A DNA stretch of 64,000 nt from Eublepharis macularius (taxonomy: Eukaryota; Chordata; Lepidosauria; Squamata; Eublepharidae): the NCBI RefSeq assembly GCF_028583425.1, contig NC_072794.1:32051232-32115231 (forward strand), given 5' to 3'. Positions 11,051 through 24,155 of the stretch are shown one piece after another (position 1 is the first letter of the stretch; every line of letters begins with the position of its first letter). The notes under the pieces are model-generated. The model was not told where the DNA came from, searched no databases, and saw only the letters and a list, made by a program, of their open reading frames with translations. Made by a program: the position numbers and the translations under genes.

Positions 11051-11561
11051 GAATGTTATCAGAGACACAGTGCCGGATATGACGCTCTTTTGGTCTCATC
11101 GAGTGTGGGCATTTCATATGTTCTTACTACTGTAAGTTGTGATGTCTTATGAACTAACCATGGACATGCCTAAATATAATTTTTGAAAAACATCCTACTA
11201 GAAAAACAGAGACATCTGTCGTACAAGCAGAGAGAACTTCAGTATTTGAACCCAATCTGCAGTTGTAGCCTTTTTGACAACAAAGGATGCAACTTTGCTT
11301 CAAAATAGACCTGAGGCCACCCAGTTAGCTGAATATAACTTTGCATGAGCCTCCCACATCAAAGCCTGTGAAACTGTTTTGCAACAAGATGTTGCTGCAT
11401 GCAATGGAGAAACCAGTTTAGCCATCTTCTTTGTACTGCAATGCATAACAGTTATTTTGCAGCAGAAAAGAATGATGTGTTATTATTGAAGCAAATAGTA
11501 GTAGTGATACTATGGGACTGCATATTTTTACCCATTTGCAGTGCCACTTGATGTCCTGGGT

Positions 11562-11690
11562 AGGTAGCCGTGTTGGTCTATAATCAAAGAGCAAGATTCA
11601 GGTCCAGCAGCACCTTAGAGACCAACTAGATTTCCAGGGTTTGAGCTTTTGAGAGTCAAAGCTTCCTTCATCAGATACATGGAGTAGATA
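11562..11690 (+). repeat. gtagccgtgttggtct repeat family, 5' half
   Basis: Reads taggtagccgtgttggtcta, aggtccagcagcaccttaga, gaccaactagatttccaggg and cttccttcatcagatac. This is the complementary counterpart of the 3' halves at 8460 and 30075. Confidence 0.8.
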
Positions 11691-12539
11691 AAGGTAAGAG
11701 TCTTTAAAGTCCAGGCAGAGGGTAGGAGGAGTATTGCAAATTGGAGGGTCAGGAAGTTGGCTATAATACATGTTCTAATTAGGTTGATAGCACATAGGTG
11801 CGAAGTATGTAAAATTAGTATCTATAATGGGAGAAAAATCTGTTACCAGAACTGTCTTTTGAGGGGAAATTAGCAAACAGTTCAGTCAGAGCTAGTGCAG
11901 ATCCTTAGCCAATGTATACCAGAGTCAGTCTTCCAGATTACTCAAATAAGAAAGAGGAGGCCAATACTCAAATAAATAATGTTTACTAAAGGTGTTGAGT
12001 AAGCCTAATATAACACTTACATACACTGAACATACAAGAACTCAGAAACAACAGTTGGAAAGGGTTAAAGAGACATTTGCATTAGCAGGTTCCCATTTAA
12101 GATCGATGCCCAAGAGAGAGAGGGGCGATACATTACCTGATCACAGCAAGAAGCAGAGATTCCAGCAGCGAGGATGGGGGAGAGCAATGTATAATGCCCG
12201 CACTATACACGCAGATGGTCTATCTGGATCGGGGAAGGGTAGGCGCGCTTTGTGTCAGGCAGAGCCTGCTTAAATAGCTGAAAATATGTCCTGAGGCAGG
12301 GGCCCTTTGGGGCTGCCTTGGAATGGTTCTCAGGATGTTTTAACAAAAGATATGATGGGTTAATGTTAGGAATTTGATGGACCACTTTAGAGGCTAATTG
12401 TGTGACTGAGACAACCTTGGGGACGGGACAAAAGGAAGGGAAGGAGTGCCAGGCGGGTTGATTGGATTTGTCAGGAAGCCGGATTGCTCTTGATGGGATC
12501 GGCTTGGAATGTCGATTCTTTATTGGCCGTTCCTATCCT
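11691..12539. other. unclassified sequence left of the minisatellite
   Basis: No repeat family could be assigned with confidence. It runs without clear break into the tandem array that starts at about 12540. Confidence 0.3.
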
Positions 12540-14612
12540 AATACCAGCTGGGTTAAAGTGGCAGGGGGGCATTGCCTTTTGCTCTGCCACTAATACCAGC
12601 TGGGTTCAGGCAGGGGAGGGCATTGCCACCTGCTCTGCCACTAATACCAGCTGGGTTAAGGCTGGGGAGGGCATTGCCACCTGCTCCGCTAATAATACCA
12701 GCTCAGTTAACGTGGGGGCTATGCATTGCCACCTGCTCTGCCACTAGTACCAACTGGTTTAAGGCAGGGGAGGGTATTGCCACTTGCTCCACTCCTAATA
12801 CTAGCTGGGTTAAGGTGGGAGTGGGCATTGCCACCAGCTCTGCCACTAATACCAGCTGGGTTAAGGCAGGGGAGGGCATTGCCACCTGCTCCGCTCCTAA
12901 CACCAGCTGGGTTAAGGCAGGCTGGGCATTGCCACCAGCTCTGCCACTAATATCAGCTGGGTTAAGGCAGGGGAGGGCATTGCCACCTGCTCCTCTCCTA
13001 ATATCAGCTGGGTTAAGGTAGGAGAAGGCATTGCCACTTGCTCTGCTCCTTATACCAGCTGGGTTAAGGTGGGGGTGGGCATTGCCACCAGCTCTGCCAC
13101 TAATACCAGCTGGGTTAAGGCAAGGGAGGGCATTGCCACCTGCTCCGCTCCTAACACCAGCTGGGTTAAGGCAGGCTGGGCATTGCCACCAGCTCTGCCA
13201 CTAATATCAGCTGGGTTAAGGCAGGGGAGGGCATTGCCACCTGATCCTCTCCTAATCCTGTTCCCGGCCTGGGCTTCCTGTTTTCTGGAGGGACATGATG
13301 CCTTGCTTATGCTTCCCTCCATGGCAGCGCCTTCTGGTGGTGCAGCAGGTGGTAAAGTGAGTTGTCTAAAGTACGCTTACTCAATTATATAGTAAGATTA
13401 AGAATCTTTGCGTTGGGCTGATATTGCATTGGGCATTGCCACCAGCTCTGCCACTAATATCGGCTGGGTTAAAGTAGGAGAAGGCATTGCCACCTGCTCT
13501 GCTCCTTATACCAGCTGGGTTAAGGCAGGGAAGGGCATCACCACCTACTCCGCTCCTAATACCAGCTGGGTTAATTAGGAGGTGGGCATTGCCACCTGCT
13601 CCGCTCCTAACACCAGCTGGGTTAAGGTGGGGTGGGCATTGCCACCTGCTCCACTCCTAATACCAGATGGGTTAAGGCAGGGGAGGGCACTGCCACCTGC
13701 TCCACTTCTAATACTAGCTGGGTTAAGGTGGGGGTGGGCATTGCCACCTGCTCCACTCCTAATGCCAGCTTCGTTAAGGCAGGGGAGGGCATTGCCACCT
13801 GCTTCACTCTTAATTCCAGCTGGGTGAAAGCGCCAAAGAGGCATTACTGCCTGCTACCATCCTGTTCCCGGCCTGGGCTTCCTGTTTTCTGGAGGGACAT
13901 GATGCCTTGCCTATGCTTCCCTCCATGGCAGCGCCTTCTGGTGGTGCAGCAGGTGGTAAAGTGAGTTGTCTAAAGTACCCTTGCTCAATTATATAGTAAG
14001 ATTAAGAATCTTTGCATTGGGCTGATATTGCGTTGGGCATTGCCACCAGCTCTGCCACTAATATTGGCTGGGTTAAAGTAGGAGAAGGCATTGCCACCTG
14101 CTCTGCTCCTTATACCAGCTGGGTTAAGGCAGGGATCACCACCTACTCCGCTCCTAATACCAGCTGGGTTAATTAGGAGGTGGGCATTGCCACCTTCTCC
14201 GCTCCTAACACCAGCTGGGTTAAGGTGGGGTGGGCATTGCCACCTGCTCCACTCCTAATACCAGATGGGTTAAGGCAGGGGAGGGCACTGCCACCTGCTC
14301 CACTTCTAATACTAGCTGGGTTAAGGTGGAGGTGGGCATTGCCACCTGCTCCTAATGCCAGCTTCGTTAAGGCAGGGGAGGGCATTGCCACCTGCTTTGC
14401 TCTTAATTCCAGCTGGGTGAAAGCGCCAAAGAGGCATTACTGCCTGCTACCATCCTGTTCCCGGCCTGGGCTTCCTGTTTTCTGGAGGGACATGATGCCT
14501 TGCCTATGCTTCCCTCCATGGCAGCGCCTTCTGATGGTGCAGCAGGTGGTAAAGTGAGTTGTCTAAAGTACGCTTACTCAATTATATAGTAAGATTAAGA
14601 ATCTTTGCGTTG
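12540..14612. repeat. 50-51 bp minisatellite arranged in a ~600-bp higher-order repeat
   Basis: The basic unit starts gggcattgccacctgctc, continues gctcctaataccagctgg and ends gttaaggcaggggag. Successive gcattgcc starts (for example 12825, 12876, 12926) are 50-51 bp apart. Roughly 30 units occur in three blocks: about 12540-13256, 13430-13860 and 14030-14453. Each block is followed by the same non-repetitive spacer starting cctgttcccggcctgggctt, at 13257, 13861 and 14454. The spacer-to-spacer period is 604 then 593 bp, so the second and third blocks are duplicates of a larger unit. Because 51 is a multiple of three and the unit lacks stops in several frames, long open frames arise on both strands. 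I do not read these as genes. Confidence 0.95.
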
Positions 14613-17600
14613 GGCTGAATTGTTTTATCCTATTTTGTACTTTGCTCACTGCTTAATTTGCCTTCATTGAGAAAAGTAGACTGTAAATGAAGTGAACAAC
14701 TACTTTTAATTGACAAATCTGTTAATTTCTTAAAAGGAAACCTATCTGTTCCTAATGGAGCCCCTGTGGGGGGGGGGTAGAAGTTTCACCTGGGGGTGTT
14801 TCAGCTCAGGAAAATGGCCTGGGGAGGCTAAGCACCCATTTTTGGCGCACCATCTGAATCAGTCACACCTGCACCTGGGAGGCATGGACTTCCCAAACAC
14901 ATCTGCTGACCCGATTTGATGATATACCAAGGAAAAATGTAATGTAAGATTGGCCCTCAAGCAGGTGTTTGAATCCAGGTCTAGACTGACAGTATAACTG
15001 CTGCACCACGCTAGACATGGAAGCAATCATGCCTTTCCACTCTGTGTATTATTCCAGAATGCAAGAATTCTCAAGCTGGGGTTTAGTTGCTTAAAGTGGG
15101 GATAATGTGATTTTAAAAGATTTCTTTTTCCATGAAAGAATATAATTAGATTAAGGGTTTATATAGAACTAGGTGAAAGTTTATCTGAAGTATAATTTTA
15201 GCTCCTCAAAGTGTGACAGTACCACCTCCTTTCATTAGCTAAATGGAGGCCACTTTATGTTTGGTAAGCAAGTCCAAATAATATATGCATACATTTCTGC
15301 ATGCAAGGAAGGAACTTTTGTTTGATTCTGCTGGCGTGGCAGACTGTATAGGGAAGTCCTTTCTTTGATTACTTTTGAAGTCTGTGGGTTGAGAATTCGT
15401 AGTGCTCAAATGAGCTTCAGTAGATTTATGCGTGGTTTCATGTGGGTAATTAACAGAGTTCAAAGTCCAGGAGTGTCATATGACTGTCAAACAATTGGAG
15501 ATTTAATGTTTCTATGTTACATTATGAGTACTTCATTGACAAGTGTGAGTAAGTGAAGAAAGGAGCAGAGTGTTACCTTAAGCTAACCGTATATTTAATA
15601 TCTTAGCTTTATTTGGAAAATTTGTTCTTGGCCTTCTCAATTGCGGTTCCCTCTTCTCCCAGTCAGAGTTTTTTCTTTCCACCTCTCTCGTTTAGGTTTA
15701 GCTCTGAGATAAGGTGGATAAAATACCCTGGGGCAATAAGGTCAGGAGGGAACTACTCGCACAGAGATCAAGATCAGCAGTCTGGCACTATATAGAGATA
15801 AATTGATGGCTCCATGAACAAATGATCCAAATGAAAGGATTGCAATAAATCTGGGAACTTTATATCAGAGAGATGGTATTGGCTGTCTGGTGTCAACTGT
15901 CTCTGGGCCAGGAAAATCCCAGTATGTTGGGCAGGGCTTCTGTACCCTATGCATACCAATGTCAGAGGTCCACTGACAGACCCACAGTAATGGCACCTCT
16001 AGCGGCAGTAACAATGCATCGCCCAGTTTCGGGCCCTGTGTTCTTTATGGCAGCATCACTCAGGGTTGGTTAATAGCTGCTAAGCTATCTGGATCTGTAT
16101 AAACTCAAGCATGCACTTTCTTGCACTGCATCATAGGAAGGAGCTGTATTTTCTTCCCCTCCACTCACATCTTGATTTTAAAACTTTTAGTTGAATAAGA
16201 AAAAGTTGTCTCTTGACAATTTCCCCCACCGTATTCCTTGATTGCAACATTAGCATTGAAAAGTAAGAAGATTCATGCACCAACACAATGTTGGCTGCTT
16301 CCTCAAGTGATCAAGATTTAGTCCAATGAGTACACAAATACCAAAGTGGCTGTAAGCTGAAACACATAAACTTATGAATGTTGTTTATTTACCAGTGTAT
16401 GGCCTGGCCATGACTCCGTAGCACATGTGACGACTGCACAGGCACAAAGTGGCTCAGCAGTGTGTTCAAAGATGAACATTGGGCAAAACATCAAGGTGGT
16501 CTAGCAAGAGAACTTGACTTGTGCGTGAACGAGAAGTTTAATCACAGAAAGCTATGATGGTCATAGTGCCAAAGTTCATATAAATATAAGATAAACGAAC
16601 GAACAAACAAACGAACGAATGAAGGGATTGCTGAGGAATTTCTGGATTGCAGAAAATTCTGGATGTGTTCTAAGATACATTTGCATGGGCGAATCAAGGC
16701 TGGACCCAAAAATGTGCCCAACATACCCCTGAGGCGATGCATTGCAAAGGAAGAGCAATAATGGTGAGCAAGCTGTCTTCTAGCAAAGACATTATGGAGT
16801 ATACAGGTTGAGTCTAGAGTCACATGTTCTCCTCAGTTCTTGTGCATATGGTGCCTTATTTGGATTCTGTTGGGAGCTTCAACCTTCCCTCCTCCATTGA
16901 TAGAGAAAGAAAGGGTGGACCTTGAGTAGTGGCAGCTACTGAAGATAGGTAAGAGACAGGGGAAGCAAGTGGGGCAAGCCCTCTGTCTTTCACACACATT
17001 CAGATTCCCCACCACCTCTCAAGAAAAAGGGAGGGGAGGGAAGAAGGGGGGAATCTTTTACTGACCTCCATACTCTGGACTCAACCTGTGGACTCCATAA
17101 TGTGGAGGGTTGGGAATATCTCAAAGGCTTGAAAGATTCCTAAAATCACAGCTTGAAGTCCAGTCTTCTAGGTCAAAGTCACAGTAGAGTTAAAATTTTT
17201 GCCATTTCATTACTAAGTCATCCTGTTTTTGGATGTGCCGCTCCCAGCCTAGCTTGATGGTTTTTATACTTCATTAAACTATTGTTCCTGGTTCAGTCAT
17301 TCTTCATGGACTCCATCATGTTTTACCTTCAGATCATCATGGGGAGGCCACTGGCACACCTTCTGAACTAAAATTCAGCTGTGATAGAACAGCAGCCTCT
17401 AAATCATGAGTCTGGGCTAGGTGGAAATCCAAATGAAATCTGTGCTCGCAGTCGCAGGTCTTTCTCACTCTCCTCTGGTGAGCTGGGTAATTGTGGGGGG
17501 ATACTTAGGGACAAGAGTCCATATAGAAAGAGATTGCTTTGACATTTTTGAGGAAAAGTTGCATTACCTTAAGCAGCATAAGCAGTTGCAGCTTAATCTT

Positions 17601-19619
17601 TTTTTAAAAAAATATTTTCTGCATGCGGCAGACATTTTAAGAGGTTTCAGGCTTCTCAGCATTTTTGTCTGGTATTTGCATCACACTGGTCCTTGGACTA
17701 CATTTTGAAGAACTGCTGGTTGAGCTCTATTCTGTCAATTTACTTCCTTCCTTTTATTCTCTGCATTGCTGATAGATAGTACTCATCAGTATTTAAATCT
17801 TAGGACTCTTTATGCTGGAATTCCATACAGTTCCGTTTACTTTTCAAGAAAATAGCCTTGTACTCAGTGGTTTGTCAATTAATCTAAAATTCATCTAAAG
17901 TTAAGTTAGAGGGTTTTTACTGGGCAGCTTCATACATGTTACCAGTAGGGAGTATAATGTGTGTTATTTTTGGAATCACTGGCAATTTGCTGCATAATTT
18001 GTCAGTGTCCTACTTTCAGTCCAAATGTAACAACTTTGTTCTTGGAAGAATTGTAAATTGTGCATAGCCAGGCTTGATTGGGTCGCGAAGGGAGAGAGTT
18101 TGCATATGTCAGAGCTCGTTTAGGTTATTTTGTTAAAGATGCTGGGAAGTCGCCCCCATCACCCATTAAACTGATGGTAGTCCAGGGTGGCCAGTTAATT
18201 AAACATTAGGTAGGAGCTTAGGAAAGTGAGATGTTCTCCCGGTGGCTGGAAATCTCTGTTTTAGTCATGTAATACCTGTCTGAGTTCAGGAAAGTGACAA
18301 TGTTCAACGAGTGGGAGGTGATAGAGAAATAATTTGGATCTTCTAGTGGGTGCTTCTAACTAACTAAGAATCTCCTCTTGCTGCTGATTATCTGATTTTT
18401 GTACATACCTTCTATCCTGTTCCCTGTTGAGAGTTAATGCTCTTTGGTACCCTTAAGAGTATTCTCTCATTGCTCTTTGGTACATAATGAGGCAAATGAT
18501 AAAACAAAAATGAAGAGTCAGTGTAAGTGAGGTTGTGTTCTCATAAAGCTTTGCATATGTAGAAAATGGTGATGCACATTTCCTTCTTTCTTCTTGGGAG
18601 GATTTTATTAAAGGAACCAATTAACTGTGATCTACAATTGATTTAAGACCAATTCAGCAATCCCCAAAATGATACCAAATGGTTGTGAATAAGCCTTGCA
18701 CAATTTGTGTGGGGGAAACGGCACCTGGCTTTCCTGTTCAGACATTTTATGATAACAGGTCAATCAATGTGTACTGGAATGAGGCATTTGATCTGTGAGG
18801 ATTGGATCCAGTCTGGAGTGCTGTAATTCTACACTTGAGCAAGTTGAACCAAAGTAGTGTCTGTTTATTTTTTCTGCACTATAAAGATGCCCCATTTCTT
18901 CTGTGGGCTTTCTGGGGAAAGAGGGCACGTCAGTTTTGTCACTTGATCAGCTGAAGAAACTTGTGAAGATTTTTTGGTTTTATTTTAAACATCAGTGTTG
19001 TTGTTTTTAAGCCAAAAAGAATGAACTAAAAAGTACAGGAAACACAGCGATTCCTGTACAAAATGTCATCCTACATATCTTGTGTTGGTCAGAAGATGAT
19101 TTACTTCTTACTGCCAAGGTTAGCGTGCAGCACATAACAAACAATGACATTTCTCTGTGTTGCTCGGCTGAGGTGTTCTGGAGGGAAACTTTAAAATATG
19201 AGGGATTCAGGGCTGTCTGCAGAGTTTTCCTGTTAGCCATATTAAAGAATCCGCCCCCCCCCCCAATCAGTTGCAAGAGTTTTTTAAAAACAACAACAAC
19301 AATGTTGCAATGTTGTTTTTTTAAAAAATGGGATTGGTTACTGTTCAATCAATCAGGATGCCGGGTGATAAAGGGGAGAATGAAAGACCGGGCACGTGCT
19401 CAGGGAGAAAAGCCGCAGAAAAGCCAACGAAAGACAGATTCTGCAGCAGATGCAGCCTTTCTCCATGCAGAATGTGAAGAAGTTTGGGAAGCAGTTTTGA
19501 GACTGAATCGGGTGTTTTGACCATGCATGCGGAACTCCGGAGAGAAATTGATGCAATATGGGGCCAGAACCGATGAAAAAGCCCCATGCAGAAAAGACCT
19601 GAGTAGCATTCAAATGTAT
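14613..19619. other. 5 kb without recognised genes or repeats
   Basis: Mostly unique-looking sequence. A small acga/acaa-type tetranucleotide run sits near 16592-16622. No splice-bounded coding stretch was recognised. Any conserved non-coding elements cannot be judged without alignment. Confidence 0.35.
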
Positions 19620-20637
19620 ATATTTTTAGAACAGCTAAAGGGGTACAGAAAGAAAAGGGGAAAGGGAAACAAAAATTAAAAAGAGAAAATTGAAGATTAT
19701 CTGTTACAAGAACTGTCAAAATACAATGACCATATAACATTTGAAATATAGTTTCCAGATATACAACACAAATAAGACCTCATTATTAAATCAACCAATA
19801 ATTAGTAAATTATATAATTTGGTTGATTTGATGAAAAAATTATTCAACATTAGCTAATATTAATTATAATTTTTAAAACATTATATGTATATATTTTTAA
19901 ATTATTATAATTAAAAGAATACAAGATTGTTATAATGAAAAAGGTTAAGATACCTCTTACGAAGACTATTAAAATACATTACAATACAGTAATTTTATTG
20001 CTTTTATACATCACATTCAAATTATGACATAATATATCCTAAAAAGATTTCATTACTAACTATAATAGATTGTTATAGATTATATTCTACTAATTATGTT
20101 ATATTAATCAAATTAAGTAACTTTTTATCTATACACTTTATTTATCTATTACATTTATCTTAATATTTATATATGGAATGCATAACCTACTGGCTATAAT
20201 AAATTATATTCTAGTAGTTATATTATATTGTTCAAAATAGGTAACTTATTTATCTATACACCATCTCCATACTTTGAAGCTTAAAGCAAACAACATCTCT
20301 ACAATCTCTAATATTCAAAATTCATAACCAAATTTACAAAGCTAATTTATCTTATTTATTTTCAGTTTTTAATCTATAACAGGCAAAATAAGTTTTCCAT
20401 TTCTTTTCAAATGCTTTAATGAGTTCTCTTTATATAATTCATCACCTTTGCCATTGCCATATATTCTGAGATTTTATCTTTCCAGTTTATATATTTAAAT
20501 TTTTGTAAAATGCAGTCACCAATCAAGATGATAATGCTGTTTTTCTTTGGATCTCTGCTTTTGAAAATGTGAACCAAAAATAATCTGCACTTTAGCTTTT
20601 TTTTGTAGCCAAGTGTTATTTTTGTGGGGGAAACCAT
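19620..20637 (-). mobile_element. L1-type LINE, truncated 3' end
   Basis: On the minus strand, 20637-20380 encodes a fragment resembling the ORF2 C-terminus of reptile L1 (KYINWKDKISEYMAMAKVMN, then YIKRTH followed by a broken KEMENL-like stretch). About 750 bp of very AT-rich sequence to the left would be the 3' untranslated region. The copy is heavily truncated at its 5' side. No target duplication was identified. Confidence 0.65.
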
Positions 20638-20990
20638 GGCATTTCAGATGGGCTAATTACCAGAAAGCAAAGAGAGTGAGCATTGCTTTTTTCCTTCAAA
20701 TGGTATTTTCCATTTTGATTAGGTTGTTATTTCAGATAATGTCACTTCATGGACTGATTTGGCTGAATATATTAATTAGAGAGAGATTTTCTGCATATGG
20801 TCAGAGAGGAAGAATGTGGATAAAAGCACTGGATGGAGCTGCTGCACTGGGCACGTCATGATTTCTGCTACCTCAGCAGAACACCTCTGTAATCATAAGT
20901 TATTATTATTAGTTATTATTAATGTTTACTGCAGTCAGTGTACATGGAGTTTTATAGATTAACATACAGTGAATCCTAAATGGAGACATA

Positions 20991-21368
20991 CCCTTCTACA
21001 GGGCTTTTTTTCTGGGAAAAGAGGTGGTGGGAACTCAGTGGGTTGCCAGCACAGGGGGCAACTCCTGGTGGAAGGTGGTGCCCCTGGTACCACATGTGCG
21101 CATGCAAAGTGCACGCACGCTCCCAGGCCTGCACAATGACATCACTTTGAGTCAGCTGGAACAAGGGGGGAGTTTTTAAAAGTTTAAATTGCCCTCAGCA
21201 AAAATGGTCACATGGCCGGTGTCCCCGCCCAGCTGGGTGTGGAAGGCAATCTAAACTCCCTTCTGTCTGGAGATCAGGGGGCGGGACCACCAGCCATGTG
21301 ACCATTTTCAAGAGGTGCCGGAACTCCGCTCCACCACGTTCCTGCTGAAAAAAAGCCCTACCCTTCTA
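20991..21368. mobile_element. non-autonomous hAT element, cagggcttttttt family, copy 1
   Basis: The element runs 20999-21360. Its ends are inverted (cagggctttttttctggg and ctgaaaaaaagccct), and it is flanked by the exact 8-bp duplication cccttcta at 20991-20998 and 21361-21368. An 8-bp duplication with ca...tg-like ends is the hallmark of hAT insertions. The interior is partly palindromic (atggtcacatggc against gccatgtgaccat). No transposase. Confidence 0.9.
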
Positions 21369-21564
21369 AATCCACCAAAGACTATGGGCTTAGTAGGGTG
21401 TAACTCTGCTTAGGATGGTACCAACAAGCAAACAAGAGGCCCCTGCCCTGAAGAGCTTACATATCAAGTAGGGGAAGATGTGGGAGGGTCCAGAGGGAGG
21501 CAAAGCTGACTCTGTGTGAGTGTGAAGAGATGCACATACTTTGGCTTTGTTAAAGAGAGGTGTT

Positions 21565-21915
21565 ACAGGTAGGGTTCCCAGTCTCCCAGTGGGAGCAGGG
21601 GATTCCCCACTCCCAGCCTCTACACACCACTGCCTCTTACCTGGCTAGCAGGGGGAAAAGGTGTGGGGAATGGGCCTGGGAGCTCTGAAGCGTGCTCTCG
21701 CATAGTGCAGAATCAGATCCTTTGTTCTTGTGCCAGGAATGACATCATTCCCAGCACGACGACAAAGGGAAGGCCCCCATGTAGGGATATAGTCCTTAAA
21801 GTCGGCCAAAATCAGCTTCACATGCACGCACAGTGAGTGCCCCCCCCCAGTATGTCCCACAGACACCCCCCATTCCCAGCTTTGGACCCCAGGGGACTTG
21901 GCAACCCTAGACAGA
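21565..21915. repeat. GC-rich repeat with gttgcc-type ends
   Basis: Begins gtagggttcccagtctcccag and ends cttggcaaccctag, an inverted relation. It contains cattcccagcacgac and agcttcacatgcacgcac. Similar GC-rich units with the same ends appear near 27180-27560 and 46450-46850. Family unassigned. Confidence 0.55.
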
Positions 21916-24155
21916 GGGGAAACATTACTGTTGCCAAACCTCATCTCCACATGTCACAACAGTTAAAAAGTAAATGGCTTTTAAAAAATAAAGGAGAGCC
22001 CAAATGACCTCAGAATGCTTCCGTGGTGGTGGGGGGAGGAGTTCCCCCCTCTCTCCTCAGGTCTTTCCCCCACATCAAAATCGTACGGGGGAAGTCCCCT
22101 CCGTTCTATCTCTCCTCTTTCCTCTTCTGAGTGGTGTTCCTAAATAAAAGGACTCTTATTTTCTTTCCTGATGTAAGTGGACTCTGTATGAGTTTATTGC
22201 CTCATCAGCACACATGCAGAAACTCTACGCTGTGCTCTCTGAATTGCTTTGCTTTACTTATTTACTTATTTATCATACATTACTAACAAAATAAACTCTT
22301 GATGTGACATCATTGAGTTCAGCATTTCCCTGCCCCCTGCGCGTGACAGCCAGTGAAGTGGAATCGGGGGGGGGGGGCAGGGGTGCTGGGAAATGGGATG
22401 ATGCCACAGTTGGGGGCACTGAATGTTGGGGCATTGTTCGGGCCAAGTGTTTGTGATCAGTGGTGGGAGGGAACATGGTACCCCATGTATGCTTCTCTGA
22501 GCTTTCTAGTGAAGCAAGGGACATGAAATAAATATTTAAAAGAGGGGGCTTACAGCCAAACAATACATTCAGATTTTTAATGAGTTTGTTCTGGTCTGGG
22601 TCTCCCACCCTCACTCAACAACTGCAGGGAAATGCCACAACAGGGGAGGAAAGGCTCCTGCCTCCCCGCCCCAGCCATTTCCCCACATTTTTGCTGCTCA
22701 GTGTGGCATATTCTGTGTATGTGGAGTAGCAAAAATGGGGGCAAACTCCCCCCTCAGCACTGTTTCTGTGTGGGAAAACAGCTTGGGGAGGAGGCAGGAG
22801 TAGTTCCCCCCCCCCCCCGTCTGGTGGCATTCCAAACCCATTTGGTTCTCCTTTATTTTTTAAAAGCCCTTCCCTGCAGCTGCTGTGTGGTTGTGAGGAA
22901 CCCGAGTTGGGTCCTGGAAACCCAGGTTCATTTCATGAAAAACCTGCATGTGTAGTTGGGCCCTGAGCAAATGAATTAAGGCATCTTCACACGTTTTCAA
23001 GTGTAATGATGCTGGCTTTATCGACTGGACAAAATTTCATTCCATTTCTTTCTTGTTCTGCATGGCACAGGTTTTGTCCCTGGGGGACCTGAGAATATAT
23101 CAAAGGCCAGCCTGATTTACCCTCGGCTGTGCGCTAGAACCCAATGTCAAAGCTTCAAAGAATGCTCTTACCCTTGCTTAACTGTGCAACTTTGTACCTG
23201 ACCAGGTGATGCCCCCAGAGCCGGAGGATCAGTAGCTCTTAAATCTTCCTCCTCGCTAAGGTACTGCAGCTGCAAGCCCGCTTTCTGTTAAGGCTCTGAA
23301 GCTTGCCGATCCTGTTTGCTGCAGCCCTGGCTTTGAATGTGGCCAGATCGAATTGAGGATCAGAACATCTCTACTTCAAACCTTTTTGTGAGCAGACGGA
23401 TTCCCTTTTCTGTATGTATTATGCATGTGTGTATAAATAGAATTAGTGTCCTGGCCACCACTGTGTACCAAATATGCAGTCTTTATTCCTTCTAGGCAGT
23501 TGTACATTGCAGCTCCTTATGTGTGTGTTTACTTTGCAGTGCATGGAGATTTTTTTGTTTGTTTATAGATGCATAACTCCTTTTTGTACATGCAAATCAA
23601 TCTGCTAAAAGGAAGGAAAGGGAAGGATACAGAAATGGAAATAACATTGTAGAAGAAGGAGGAAGGACGCATATTTGGCAGTCTGGGTACTTTCCTGAGC
23701 ATGATTTGCGGTCATAGGGGATGTTTTAACCCTTTAATATGCAGACTGGTGGTTCCTTTGCACCGCGAGGGATGGATGCTTGTTGTCTCATTCCAAGGCG
23801 CATCAAACTTCTTAAGGCATCCTGCTCCTCTGCATCACCAGGAAATGCTGGGGTTGGATCACAGCCCAACACAACATAAGGTTCACTAAGCTGGTGTAAG
23901 ATGAACTTGCTTGCATACAGTGCTATTAATGTTTGGTCCCCTCCTCAGTGCTGACTCTGCACTCCTGTGCTTGGGACAGGCACAGAGTTCTCTGGCGCTG
24001 CTTTATAATATTTTAAACAAAGAGGTCTGTTCAGTCGCTTGTATCTGTCTTCTGGTGGGATGTTAAAGAGGAGTGGATTTGCAGAAGCGGGAGCGTGCTT
24101 TTTCCTGTCTTATATTTCATCGGCTTCCCTTTGAAAATACAGATAATAGCTTTGA
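21916..24155. other. non-coding sequence, nothing recognised
   Basis: Includes long G or C homopolymer runs near 22368 and 22810 but no recognisable gene or repeat family. Confidence 0.35.

Noticed and set aside
12572-13021. 149-codon open frame with periodic LPPAPLLIPAG-type repeats
   Set aside because: It is produced by the 51-bp minisatellite, which is open in several frames on both strands. No start context or homologue.
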